This document shows, piece after piece, positions 1-10,925 of a stretch of 64,000 nucleotides of DNA. Under the pieces are notes generated by a model. It saw only the letters and a list, made by a program, of their open reading frames with translations. It searched no databases and was not told where the DNA came from. A program made the translations under genes and the position numbers. The stretch is from Manis javanica (taxonomy: Eukaryota; Chordata; Mammalia; Pholidota; Manidae). The DNA lies in NCBI RefSeq assembly GCF_040802235.1, contig NC_133172.1:60705613-60769612 (forward strand). The letters are read 5' to 3'. The first letter of the stretch is position 1. Every line of letters starts with the position of its first letter.

Positions 1-1595
1 CCCCCACACGCACCATCTCGCCCCCACTAGGCCATCACATCACCCAGGACGCATGCCTGACGTGTCCTGGCTTGTGGCTCACCTTGGCCATCAGACTCTT
101 CCATAATCTGTTCCATCCTGCCCTCCAAACTCTGCAGTCTCCCCAGATTGGCCACGTCATTCCTGCCTCTGGCCATCGTCTGCTCTTCACTCTGCTTACA
201 ACATCTGTCTAGCCTCTGACACCCGCCATTGGCATGTCTGTGTTTATTAACACCTGGAACAGATGTCTGGATAGCTAATCTGGTCCCCTCTGTATTAGTG
301 ACTTCCAAATATATTGCAAATCTATTAGCTAGCTTTCACTTCTTACCCAAGTTCTTTGTGCTCAATAAGCGTTTAACATTTTTATTTAAATGTGAAATCA
401 AATTCTTAATTAATGCCTTGCCAATAGCACTCTGTAAACATTCTTTTCCTCTTTCACTCTAACATCAAATCTGGTTTGGTGCAGGGATTATAAATAAATG
501 GCGAGAGAGCACAAATCACCAGCGAAATCAGGACGCTCCCTCAGAGCAGGAACTGAAAGCTGGGCTGTCCTTTAACAAGTCACCATGCGCGTGCTGTGTG
601 TGACATCTCTCTTCTGCGGTTCTGGTAAAGAGACGCCGCCCTCGCTACTCAACACGAGTACCCCTCCCTCTGTTGGCACCTTTAAAGTTTTAACGGCAAA
701 GCAACTTGCAATTCTTTCCCAAAGGAAACTTCATTCAGTCGCCATGGTTTCCTGATTAACCTTTAATCCCATTTATCTTGATATTCACCCGTGAGTGCGG
801 CCACCCACTCTGCATCCAGGACGCTACTTGGTATCTGGTCTGTCTGTTCCAGCTTCGTGGACGCTTTCGGTCTAAGCGGGGCACGCACACCACCACTGTG
901 ACTGGGAAACCTCCCTGGCCAGTGTCCTCATCTGTAAAGTGAGCCCCAGGGCCCCCACCAGCTCCCACTCCCCATGTTCTAAGAGAACTAGAAGGCGGCC
1001 ATGTGCCTCCACACGCTGCAGCCGTGCCTGGTGCCCCAGAGGATGGGCGGCTTCCCCTCTTTGCCACGGTCTTGCCTCAGTCTGGGCACTCAAACACACA
1101 GCTAGGAGCCCAGGGAATGGGACAAAAAGATGGGGAAATGGGCAGTTTCCTTTCTGGTGAACCTTGAATTTGAAAAGTCACTATCTTGTTAGGAGCGACG
1201 TAACATTCCTAGGACATCGAACACCCACGGATTTACCTAAAGATAAAGGCATCCTTCTAACTGTGATGACTGGGCCCGCAAGCCCCACAAGGCTGTCTGT
1301 CACCCACCCTGGATGGGAACCAGGAGACGCAGCTCCAGAGATGGGAGGCAGGGCTGGCCCCTTCGGTTGGCCTCAAGTCAGAAATGTCCCCAGAACCTCA
1401 CACTCCAAAGGCAGAGGAGCAGCTGCGGCGAGATCACTGGCCGCAAAGCTGAAAACCCACCCACCACCTGGCCCCTCACAGGTCCTGTTCCCATACATAG
1501 GCCTTACAAAAACGGAGAGCCAGCTTTGGCCTGAGAGCCACAGTTGGCAGACCTCTGCAGACCCCAGACTGAACACGCACTGCTGTTCCCCTTGC
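1..1595 (-). other. MEAK7: MEAK7 intron 2 (partial)
   Basis: Non-coding stretch downstream, in the direction of MEAK7 transcription, of its first coding exon; the intron continues past the left edge. I see no exon with homology. A weak MIR-like piece, with the phrase for 'cctcatctgtaaagtgag', lies near 920-950. The reading frames of 60-145 codons here overlap on both strands and resemble nothing I know. Confidence 0.6.
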
Positions 1596-1748
1596 CTTTA
1601 GTGCCTCCAGAGAGAAGGAGCCGGGCGACGTATTGGAGCCGTGCTGTTCTGATGACAGAGCATCGAACAATCTATTGATCTCCGCCTGCTCCTCAGGAAG
1701 AAACTGTGAACAAAATTCCTGCCCCGCGTGGCTTTTGCTATTCCCCAT
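1596..1748 (-). CDS. MEAK7: MEAK7 (TLDC1), first coding exon, N-terminal 51 codons
   Basis: MEAK7 is an evolutionarily conserved lysosome-associated activator of an mTOR/S6K2 signalling branch. The full protein is about 456 residues with a C-terminal TLDc domain; only the N-terminus is here. The frame opens MGNS and then reads FCSQFLPEEQAEI and LFDALSS, which I recognise as the human N-terminus with scattered substitutions (K5, H7, N25). Gly2 with Ser at position 6 fits the known N-myristoylation signal that anchors the protein to membranes. The ATG at 1748-1746 lies 24 nt inside the exon, after a good acceptor. The homology stops at ...SFSLEALK, where the human protein continues with sequence not found here, so the exon should end at 1596 in phase 0. 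The next two bases on the minus strand are GC within AAG|GCAAGG, not GT. The open frame runs on to 1476 without further similarity. Later exons lie off the left edge. Confidence 0.9.
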
Positions 1749-1772
1749 CTTTCCTTAGTCCGGCAGAATTCT
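1749..1772 (-). other. MEAK7: MEAK7 exon 2 5' UTR segment and splice acceptor
   Basis: Reading the minus strand, a pyrimidine-rich run ends in TTCTGCAG at 1780-1773, followed by 24 nt of leader and then the MEAK7 ATG. This places the start of exon 2 at 1772. The upstream exon must therefore be non-coding, which fits a CpG-island first exon about 4 kb upstream. Confidence 0.75.
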
Positions 1773-2254
1773 CTGCAGAAGCAAAAGGTATCAAGTTAGA
1801 GGGAGAAGGCAAAATGTGATGTCATAGAAAATAAATGTTGATAATTATACGGTCAAATTAATAGATATTATTAATTTAGCTGCAAAATGTAGCTGAAACA
1901 CATCAGAGCTACCTAATGTTATTTCCATGTGGTAGAAATGCCTACTTGATACAAATACACTGGGAACATCCAACCCTGATTCCCACGATCCCCCAAAGCC
2001 TCCCCATCGTGGCCAAATGACAGTCTGGGTTTCTTTATTTGAAAACACAGTGCCCAAGCTCATGTAACTAAAAGGTAGAAAAATTAGTATTTTAATCCAA
2101 ATACTCATTTTTTTCAAACCTGAGTTGAAAAAAAATCTGCAAGGCTGGACCATCACATGTATCTGAATAAAATCAAAGCCTTGAAGATACGATGGCCAAG
2201 TGCACACGCCGGTGGGCGGGTTTCCCTTTGGCGTCCTGGCTCCACCCCCTCCAG

Positions 2255-2375
2255 CCGTGTCACGCCAGGCAAGCTCCTGTAACTCTGTCCCTGGAGGTCC
2301 TCATTTGCAAAGTGGGAATAATCACAGCCCTACCTCAGAAGCTGCTGTTGCAATTAGACCAGTCAGCCAAAGCAA
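2255..2375 (+). repeat. MIR fragment
   Basis: Matches the MIR core by eye: a loss-of-soluble-arm version of 'cctcatttgcaaagtggga' followed by 'ataatcacagccctacctca'. Diverged, so an old insertion. Confidence 0.6.
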
Positions 2376-4329
2376 AGGGCTGAGAACACGAGTGTGGTCC
2401 GTTCTGGGCATCAGACACAAGTCCCTCTGGGCAGTTCCTTCCTGCCCCCTGTCGACCTCTGCACGCCCTCCACCCTGCTCAGCCTTAGACCTGGCTGGTG
2501 CCTTAACTGAAATGGAGTATAAGGCTCTCCTCTCACACTGCTCGTGCCCTCACCGTCCCCTGGTTCATGCCTGATTTGCCCACTAAAATCTGAAAGTCAC
2601 AGGAGACTGCTCCTCGGCCACATGCCTGGCACCTGCCAGCCTAGTGCATGTGGGCATGGGACGTGCCTGCCCAATGGCTGTGTCGTTCCTTGCTGGCCTC
2701 TCAGGGGAACAGGCCCATTCTTCCACCACTTTATGGGCCCCCATGTGCAAATTCCAGGAGGCTGGCCTGGGTCCCTTGCAACTCACTCCCAGACCCCCAT
2801 GGTACTCGGGCCCCACGGGTCAGTGTCACGCACTTTTCCATCCACAGCCGGTGCCAGGCCCAATGACAGGCTGCAGGGTGTGCTCTACCCTGAATCCGGG
2901 CCCGGGCCATGGCAGGGACTGCACACGTCCTATTTGGTTGGCTGAGCCTCCCTGCCTGGAGAAGAAAACAAGCCCAGAGGCCACGGGAAAGCCAATCATG
3001 AGGGTGGGAACTCAAGTCAGTGTCACCTCCGGCCTCTCTTTAAGGGCAATGCCACTTCAATGCAGTGCTTCAAACTCCCAAAATCCTGAGAAGGCTTCCA
3101 CCCTGCTCACAACCAAAGAACCACTCTACCACAGGGATGCCAGTCTCTTTAAGGGGGACTTCTGGGGCTAAAAGGCTGCCAACACTTACATGACCCTCTT
3201 CAGAAGTTTCTAGATGGTCCACTATTGAGGAATCAGTGTACCCAGGGGTTGTGCCCCTAAGAGGCCCTGGGTCCCACCTCCTCCAAGACACCACCTGTTC
3301 CTTCAGTAACTAACACAGCATCTCCTGGGCCAGGCCCCGTCAGAGGGCAGGTGGAGGCCCTAGCTGCAGGAGCACCCCATCCAATGGGGACAGACAGACA
3401 TGTGCCACGAGGGTATGTGGGGATGGGGCTGAGGGGGACACAGGAGTCAGCACGCCCACAGGTGGCTTACCCAGGAAGTAGGCACAGTGCACACCACGAT
3501 GTGGGGTGTAGACTGAGATCAAGGAGAGGTCCAGGACAGGCACCACAATGGGCCACAGAGCAAGGGGAGCCCCCTCTGCCTCACCCAGCTCCCCAAACCT
3601 CCTCCTCCACCCCACTAAAAACAGGCTGCCGCACTGTTGTCTGAAAACAGAGCTGTGCAGAGCAGCCTGGCCAGACCTCCCAGGGCCCCAGCGCTGTGAG
3701 AAAGGAACATGGAGAACAGGAGCGCACACGTGCACAAAGGCGCAGATGTCAGCATGGGGGCAGGTATAGGGCAGCACCAGCAGCGCACACCAGCAAAGGC
3801 CCAGAAGCAGGGCACGCAGGCAACACGGGCTTTGAGTTGGAGGGAGAGGGTGTGTGGCAGCCGCAGGCAGGAGCCGCAGGCCTGAAGTCTGCAAGGAAGT
3901 CAGGCAGCCTCTGAGAATGCACTCCGGCCCCACCAGGACACGCACAACAGCTCCAAGAACAACCCCACTTCCGTGTAAAGAGCCCCTGCAAGGCAGGCTG
4001 AAGTCATGACGATAATACAAAGTGTCCCCAGGTTCATCCATCCTAGCCTGGGTTGTTTCAATAATGCCAGAACTCTCTTTCATCAACTTTGGGGAGGAAA
4101 TGAAGGCTTTTGATGCATTCTTACTGCTTCTCAAATCCCAGCTCCCCAACTTCCTTTCAGTCCCTGGCAATAGTTTTCTCATGGGACAGTTCTGCATATA
4201 CCACCCTCTGGGGAACACCATTTTTCTACCAAGTTACTCATAAAACCACCTCACTGGCCTGAGCCATCTGTAGGTGTGTATCCAGTTCTCTTCCAGGAGG
4301 ACACACATCAGTTTTAAGATCCCTTACAC

Positions 4330-4518
4330 CAGCCCTTCTCCACTGGGGGCAGTTTTGTCCCCCAGGAGATATTTGTTGTTTGGTTATAAACCTGGGAGAC
4401 GGGTGCTGTTGGCATCCAGTGGTTAGAAAGCAGGGGTGTTGCTAAATACAATGCACAGGACAGCCATTCCTGCCCACCCAACAAAGAATGACCTGGCCCC
4501 AAATGGCAGTAAAGCTGA
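4330..4518 (+). mobile_element. MER20-like hAT non-autonomous DNA transposon
   Basis: The sequence follows the MER20 pattern: 'gggggcagttttgtccccc' near the start, 'tggcatccagtggttagaa' in the middle, then 'aatgcacaggacagccattc' and an ACAAAGAAT-type end. It lies within MEAK7 intron 1. The family name is from memory of the consensus. Confidence 0.7.
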
Positions 4519-4639
4519 GAGAGAGAAACTGGCTTCCAAGGATGTGGGGTGGTGGGCAGGGCGGAGGGTCCGCACTCAAGTGTGCTGATATCTAAAGCAC
4601 CCCTCTCAGTGCTGAGGCCCCAGTTCTGAAGTTATGTTG

Positions 4640-4790
4640 TAAGCAAGGATGGGCAGTTCTGAGCTCAAGTTCTGACCCTGGTTGGTTTTATGACTGTGGG
4701 CAAGTTACTAAGCCTTTCAAATCTTAGTAAAATGGGGCAAGTGCGACCAGTCGTATAATGAGGTGGAAAGGATTAAATGAGGTACCACAC
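4640..4790 (+). repeat. MIR SINE, sense
   Basis: Contains the MIR succession 'tgtgggcaagttacta', a 'taaaatggggcaa' segment and 'ggattaaatgaggta'. It is an old core-SINE copy in MEAK7 intron 1. Confidence 0.7.
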
Positions 4791-5754
4791 TGCATTTAAT
4801 TCTGCTTTCCGGAGGCCAGAGATGGAGACAGATGGGCAAAGACAGTGGAAGGTTGAGTTCTTGCCTTGGAACAGGGGAAACAGCCCAGCCTGGAAGGCAG
4901 GACTCCCTCCGTGCTGGGAGGGCGCCAGGGTCCATTTCCCTGCAGAATGTAAAGCTATCCAAGGACAAGCCTAGTCGGCATCCCCACAGAGCCTCGTCAC
5001 CCTCGCCTACTTCCAATACCTATCTTCAAGAGACCCCCTACCTCTAACGGGCCACTGTCCTGGGAGCAGTACCCGGCCCTCAGCACTCCCTTCCCTTCCA
5101 GGTAAGTCTCCCCCTGCCTCACCTGGACAGACTGACTTCCAGCCCCGGTCCCATTCCACAACCAGCAGCCTCTGCAAAGGGTCAGCTCCAGCCTGGACCT
5201 GCCTTCAGGCTGCTCGCAGTCCCTGCCTCCCTTGCTAATTTGCAGGGGTGCTGGCCTGGGAACGTTTTCTTTCCCCCCATCTGCCCTGACTCCGGAGGGA
5301 TAAGCCTAGCACGCTGGTCAGTACGCAAGGGGAAAGCCCCCACACACCTGCTCCAGTGTAACCCCGACGCCTCTTCCCGCAGACTCCTGCCCCGTCTACT
5401 CCAGCTCCACGGCCCTCCCCTCTGGACAGCTGGCCTTCGCTCTGGGGCCTCGGAGACCCCGGGGTGAACACCGGCCGGGACCCTCTGATCGTGACCACAC
5501 GGAAGGGGAACGTGCAGGGTGATTTTGCGCTCTGCCTGACCACACGGGGACACCCTCCCTCCCTCACAGCTGTCCCCCCACCTCCTCGACTCCCCCAGCC
5601 CCGGGCCGGAGGTGTGGGCAGCCAGAGAGGGGCAGGGCCCGGGCCCACTAGGGACATCATCGTCCCAACCCGAGCCGAGCTGCTCCCTCCAGGCCATCAG
5701 GCCGGCGACCCCCGCGCTCAGCTTAACCCTCCCTGGCCCCAGCAACTGTCCTAC

Positions 5755-5960
5755 CTGCCTTTCCGGTCTAGCGCCTGGATTTTTCCCGGGAACAGCCCGC
5801 CCCGTTGCCAGGTGACGGCTCTGACGGGCGGATTATGCTCCAATCACAGAAGAGGAAGCCGAGGGGCGGAGCCCTAGGGAGAAGTCAACCAATAGCAGTG
5901 CACTTCGTGAGAAGGGGCTGGCGCTGGCGGGCGGGGGCGCGGACCGAGCCTACGGAAGCA
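5755..5960 (-). other. MEAK7: Candidate non-coding exon 1 of MEAK7 (5' end not fixed)
   Basis: On the minus strand the CpG island contains a CAG|GTAGGA donor, with the last exonic base at 5755. This is the best donor I find in the island in the right direction and is compatible with splicing to the acceptor at 1773. The 5' limit is a guess; the CCAAT motifs could be upstream of, or inside, the exon. A second strong donor (CAG|GTGAGG, last exonic base 5123) is an alternative. Confidence 0.3.
5804..5893. promoter_or_regulatory. MEAK7: RFX-like X-box, CRE half-sites and two CCAAT boxes
   Basis: GTTGCC-A-GGTGAC at 5804-5816 matches an RFX X-box at 11 of 12 defined positions. It overlaps a TGACG half-site (5813-5817), with a second TGACG at 5822-5826. 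CCAAT motifs follow at 5840-5844 and 5889-5893, and a GC box lies at 5861. RFX, CREB/ATF and NF-Y commonly cooperate at such clusters. Occupancy is inferred from motifs only. Confidence 0.45.
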
Positions 5961-6172
5961 TCTCCGGGAAGGCTGGGCTCCCGCAGGCCCAGCTGGGGAG
6001 AGCTGAGAGCTGGGGCTGGCGGCGGGTCTGGGGAAAAGGCTGCTGATTCGGGGGTAAGAGCCAGGGAGGGGCACTGGGACAGAGCGGGGTGTGGCCTGGG
6101 TGGGGAGGAGCGGCGCGGGTGTGGCTGGGAGAGAGGAGGCTGGGCCCCAGTGAGGCTCGGGGAGGGAAGGGG

Positions 6173-6178
6173 CACGTG
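6173..6178. promoter_or_regulatory. CACGTG E-box in the MEAK7 CpG island
   Basis: A perfect CACGTG in the context GGCACGTGAG, which resembles the TFEB/TFE3 CLEAR element GTCACGTGAC at 8 of 10 positions. It lies about 0.3-0.4 kb upstream of the likely MEAK7 start. USF or MYC could equally use it. Confidence 0.4.
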
Positions 6179-8131
6179 AGCCCGCCCCGCACCTTCCCCC
6201 TCTGAGGCCTCTGCAGATCGGGACCCGGGCAGCTCTCCTCCGACCCCACCCCTCACCTTCCCGGTAACCAGGTCTCCGCCCACATTCTCTGACCACAGCC
6301 CTTCCCAGTAGCATTTCAAGGTGCCTAAGTCCCCCTCCAGTCTCGGTAAGTAAACCCCCCTGACCCCACACCCTTCTCCAGCCGGTACCCACCCTCCCCT
6401 ACCCCCGTCCCTCCGAAATGTTTCAAGACTTTCCCAAACTACTGAAACCTACCACTAATTCCAAGGGGCACTTTCAGCCCTTGGCTGTGGGGCTCGCAGC
6501 TGGCACCCCGCCGGCACCCCGCTTACCCCTGCAAGCTCACCCTCCGGGTTTTCAGGTCGCCCCTTCTGGCTTTTCCCTCTCTCCCAGGCGGTCTTCACTG
6601 GGGCTCTGCTCTCCCGGAGGCCCTCCTGCTGTCCCCCGTGGCCCTCTCTTTCACTCCTCCAAGTCTCCCTGAGATGACAGCCTTCCTTGGGAATTCATCC
6701 CCCACCTGGCTGCTGCGCTGACCCCACACCTGCCCGCCCAGCTGGTCTAGCTTGCACTCTGCCCCTTGCTTATGGGGCGTCCTCACAAGGCTGCACCTCA
6801 AGCTCAGCCCAGCTGACCCCAAACAGCCTCTTCCCTCCAGAACTATTTACCTCCTCCCTCCGCGCATCACCCCCTTCCGGGCCTGAGTCGGGCGCCTGGA
6901 GGCCTCTGGGTGCCTCCTCCTCTCTCTGCGTGCTCAGTTATACTAAATCTGCTTAGCCTCCAAGACATAGCCTACATCCACCCACTTCCCTGCATGTCCC
7001 CAGGGACCCCTGGTCCAGGCTGGACCACACACCAGAGCCAATAAAACACTGAATGTCCCCTAAACTGAGTGATAGTACCACACTCACCAGGCCAGAATGA
7101 CAGTCACAGATAAAACCAGCTGCTGGATTTTACTGCTGCTAAAGCTCACAAGGAACAGTATTTCTCAAGGACACCCAGCTACAGCTATAATGTGCCACAA
7201 CTTATCACTCTTTTGAGTAATAACTGTTTTACTTAAGAAGGACTTTACACTTTAAAACCCTAGATTAGGAGAAACTTTGCTGTTTGAAATTCTATCAGTA
7301 AGAATGAAACTTCCCACTCGCACCAGGAGAAAGTAAGTCAGCGTCGGCAGAGAAGAGCCTGGGTGTCCAAGCCAGGTGCAGAGCTCCAGGTGTGCGTCTG
7401 GACACGACATGCCACGACGGTCTTAACTCTGTGGTTCCCAAGAAAGACAGGAGCCAGGTCCACTTTGCAGCCTAGACCTGGTGTTGGACGTGCATGGTCC
7501 CGCTTGGCTCTGAGCATGTCAAAACACTGCTCCTTTTAAATTCCACCCCAACCCCACCTTCCACACAATCCGAGGAAGTGCCCTCTTTCCCTATCAGGTG
7601 AGCTGCCCAGCATCCTGGTGCTACAGGGTGGCAAACCTGATGTGTCAGACTGCAGGCTGGCCCGATGGTCAGGCTGGTGGGGCTAGGACAACTGTGAGGT
7701 CCAACAGGACAACAGTGGTGCTTGTCCCCTGGTTTGCAGGTATGCAGAGGGCACCTGCTACGTGCAGACGGAGGCACCGCAGCAGGGGGTTCAGAGTCCC
7801 CTGTGCTTCGGCATCAGCCCCCCAGTGGAATGAGTGGGGCAGTGCCGATTACACTAAAGGGAGGGGATGGGGCTGTGGATGAGGGATTTGGGAAAGATAA
7901 AGGAAAAAGAGAATGAGGGCAGCGAGAGACTCTAGTGGGGACATAGGTGGGATGTCAGCGGGGATTTCTAGGCGTAAAAAGAACCCAAAGGCCCTCTGAA
8001 CACTTTCCCCTCTCATGCCAGGGGTTGCTGCCTTTCCAAGCTCTTCCTGCCCACCCGTCCCTACCCTCCCTGCCAAGCAGATGCTTTCTGGCCATTTTTT
8101 CCACCTGGAACAGGGAGAAGCGCGCCCCCTC

Positions 8132-8145
8132 CTGGCCTCCCAGCT
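8132..8145 (-). promoter_or_regulatory. CTCF-like motif
   Basis: The minus strand reads CCAGGAGGGGGCGC, matching the 14-bp CTCF core at 13 of 14 positions. It lies about 2 kb upstream of the MEAK7 island. A weaker match in the same orientation lies at 8507-8520. Confidence 0.5.
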
Positions 8146-8506
8146 GAGGGCCGCACCTGGCTGCTGCCATCTCCAAGGCCCTGGCCCCGCAGGAGGAGCC
8201 TGTGAGCGCCCAGGCTGCTGCGCCAGGAGAAGCCGTTCTAAGAGAGCCAAGTGCCCCAGAGCCTAGCCAAGCCCACCCTCCTGTGGGTCAATGACAGTGC
8301 CTAACCCAGCTCTCAGCTCATTCGGGTTCGGTTCCTGTCGCCTGCAGCCAGGAGCCAAGGGACCAGATCCAGCCCCCTGTACTTCTCGGGCACACGTATG
8401 TGCTGGCTCCCGGTCAGAAAAGCTTTTCATGGGATCAGTGCTGTTTTAATCCCGATAGCCAGGGCACCCCATCTGCCCCCCATGCCTGCTCCCGGGAGGG
8501 CCGCTG

Positions 8507-8520
8507 CCGCCCCCTGCCTC
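8507..8520 (-). promoter_or_regulatory. Weaker CTCF-like motif
   Basis: The minus strand reads GAGGCAGGGGGCGG, about 11 of 14 core positions including the GCAGGGGGCGG heart. It has the same orientation as the 8132 motif, 375 bp away. Confidence 0.3.
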
Positions 8521-8639
8521 GAAACGGCTCAGTAACCTCCGAGGCCAGGGCTGCTCTTTATCATCGTGAGCCTGCAATTCTAAGCGACACCAAGGATGTA
8601 ATGCCCCCTGAGAAAGCAGTCTATCAGCCTAGGCATTAA

Positions 8640-8985
8640 ACCTAGGGGTTGCAGATTTTTCTGGGGAAGGCCAGATCGTAAATATTTCATATTTTTCTCT
8701 CCATAAGGTCTCTGTTACAGCTACTCAACTCTGCTGTCCTAGAACAAAAGCAGCACAGACAATATATAAACAGTTGAACCTGGTTGCCTTCCCCAATGAC
8801 TTTATTGATGGACACTCTTTTGAATTTCACATAATTTTCACGTCAGGAAATACTCTTCTTGTGATTTTTACCCTCCAACCATTAAAAATGTGAAAAATTA
8901 TTTTTAGCTCATTGGCTCTTCAAAATCAGGCAGCCGGCCGGATTTGGCTTGCAAGACAAGGTTTGCTGACCCCTTTCTTAAGTTA
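8640..8985 (+). mobile_element. hAT-type non-autonomous DNA transposon
   Basis: Recognisable succession: 'ccagatcgtaaatatttcat', then 'ggtctctgttacagctact', 'caactctgctgtcctaga', and near the end 'gccggccggatttggc' and 'tttgctgaccccttt'. This is a common mammalian hAT-derived repeat; I do not fix the subfamily. About 70 bp in the middle look unrelated or highly diverged. Confidence 0.65.
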
Positions 8986-10384
8986 CTGTGGTTACTGTGT
9001 TTTAACTCACATTTATGTGAGCTTCAGATTTGTGGATTTCTGTTACATAACCCTTAAAAACTGGGTTTATTTGGAGAGCTCCCAGTTACAGATCTGGCTC
9101 CCAGCACACATGGCCTCGGCTACAGGCATTGAACTCAAGAGTAAGTTTGGAGACTCCAGAATCTCCCAAGTTCACTGAGGTTTTGGTGTGGGTCTCCAGA
9201 CACTCCTGTAGGACATATTCCTCCACTAAAAGGGCAGATGCAAAATAAAGATCAGAAACACAATGATTATAAAGATCAAGAAACAGCCCTTGGGCTACTT
9301 TGATGCTGCCCATTCTACAGGACTACTGGAGTTTGGTGGCTAAAAATTCTCAACTACAGAGCAACCTAAGAGCCCTTCAGATGAATCCCAAAGACACGAA
9401 CAGTTCTCCAGTTTCTGGAATGTGCTGTGTAATGAAATTTGTAGAATCTCTGTCAAGCAATCACGGTCAACATCAACAGTTATAAATTGCACTGTAGCAT
9501 GGCCCCCTCTGTGACTGTTGATGAGAAGGCCCTCTCCCAAGCTGGCCACCTCTTCTGCCACTCCACAGCTCATCAGGACCCACAAATGCAGCTCATTCAT
9601 TCTACCAAGTGGGCCTGTGGGGTGAACCCACAGCCATCTGGTGCCACCACGTTCCAGCTTTCTCTTGGGAGCTGCCACCCACTCATTAATCAAAACACTA
9701 ATCCCAAACACTGCACAGGATTTACTTATACTTAAAAGAAATTATTCATTGTTTATCTGAAATACAAATTTGACTGGACATACTGGTTTATCTGGCAGCC
9801 CTAACCAAAAACAGCAGCTTGAGGGGAGAAGGAGGCAAGGGGGAGAAACACCACTCCCCTCCGATATCCGCAGCAGGCCCCCAAGGGGACAGCAGAGGAT
9901 TTAACATTAATCAAGGCCCAGACTTTATTAGCTGGGACTGGATAGTTCTAATTAAGGAGTTGACCACTTTCAATCTCAAGTGACCCCAGGACCTAATTTC
10001 CTAAGAATGGAGAGGAAAAAGTCATGGGAAGGTCTGGGTTTTCCATCCACGGATACTGAAGGTTCATGGAAGAGCAGGAAATAAAGCTGATGTCATGAAG
10101 GCGCCACAAGGTGCCTTGGGCCCGTGACAACAGGATAGGTGAGCTCAGTCTCCAGCCCCAAGCAGAGGTGCAGGGATGTCGGCTGCCCTGAGGAATCCTT
10201 GCTGGCCTGGCGAATTTCCCCAACGGGATCAGGAGCCACTGTGGGGCCAGATGTTGGCGTCTCCATCCCCCACGCCACGGTCTGCCCTGTCACTGGTGTT
10301 CTGGTTCATTTCTGCAGGCTCGTCACAGCCCATGCAGGCCTGTTCCCACAAGGGGGAGCTCATGACTCCCGCCAGATGCGTTGC

Positions 10385-10925
10385 CGCGGTCGTGGTTTTT
10401 AAAATAAAAATATCAGAGTGGTTTCAGGTTTCCAAGATTGTTGAGAATATGATATCCCCTCACCCCGTTTCCCTATGACCAGCACCTTATTAGCACAGCA
10501 CATTTGTCGCCACCAATGAACCAGTATGACCCCTCGTTGCATTCGGTGGTCATGTCGCCTCTGTGAGTTTCTCAGACCCTCAGGTTTTGATGGCCCGGAT
10601 GGTGTTGAGGCCGGCTGGCCAGCTGTTTTGCAGCATGTCCCTCTGCTGGGATCTGACGTTTTCCTCATGATTGGACTGGGGTTGTGGATTCGGGGAGGGA
10701 GACCCTGGAGATACCATGTCCTTCTCACATTGTATCAAGGGCACATACAGTCTTCTCACGTATGACTGATCCCTGTGGTTTTGACCTTGACCACGTCCGT
10801 CCAGTTTCTCCTGTCGGGTTACTCTTTCTCCTTCCCCTTTCCATACTGTGCCCTTAGAGCCTGGGGTATTTTCTTAAAGGCTTGTTTTACTTTTTAAAAG
10901 CATTTCCTGTTACCCTGGGTTCAGT
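10385..10925. repeat. Old L1 (L1M-type) fragment
   Basis: Contains the diverged phrases for 'caccttattagcacagcaca', 'accaatgaaccagtatgac', 'ttcctcatgattggactggg' and 'gataccatgtccttctcaca', all seen in a widespread ancient L1 segment. Related pieces recur at 12735-12900 and 61160-61680. Confidence 0.55.

Larger units (their letters stand above)
1773..5754 (-). other. MEAK7: MEAK7 intron 1
   Basis: Non-coding interval between the CpG-island promoter and the first coding exon. It holds MIR and MER20 fragments (listed separately) and otherwise unique GC-rich sequence. A minus-strand frame at 3340-4221 is open for 293 codons but has no recognisable domain. Its right limit depends on the tentative exon 1 donor at 5754. 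Confidence 0.5.
5350..6270 (-). promoter_or_regulatory. MEAK7: CpG island, MEAK7 promoter region
   Basis: CpG-dense, GC-rich block about 4 kb upstream of the MEAK7 start codon, where a promoter with a non-coding first exon is expected. It has a GC box (gaggggcgg at 5861), two CCAAT motifs (5840, 5889) and no TATA box, which is typical of a TATA-less housekeeping promoter. Good plus-strand splice donors at 6054 and 6346 leave room for divergent transcription. I could not fix a transcription start. Confidence 0.7.

Noticed and set aside
1476-1595. Extension of the MEAK7 reading frame by 40 codons past 1596
   Set aside because: Similarity to MEAK7 stops at residue 51. The extension is intronic read-through of an open frame.
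5099-5106. Perfect plus-strand splice donor CAG|GTAAGT in MEAK7 intron 1
   Set aside because: It is antisense to MEAK7 with no acceptor or exon body that I can pair with it, so it is likely a chance match.
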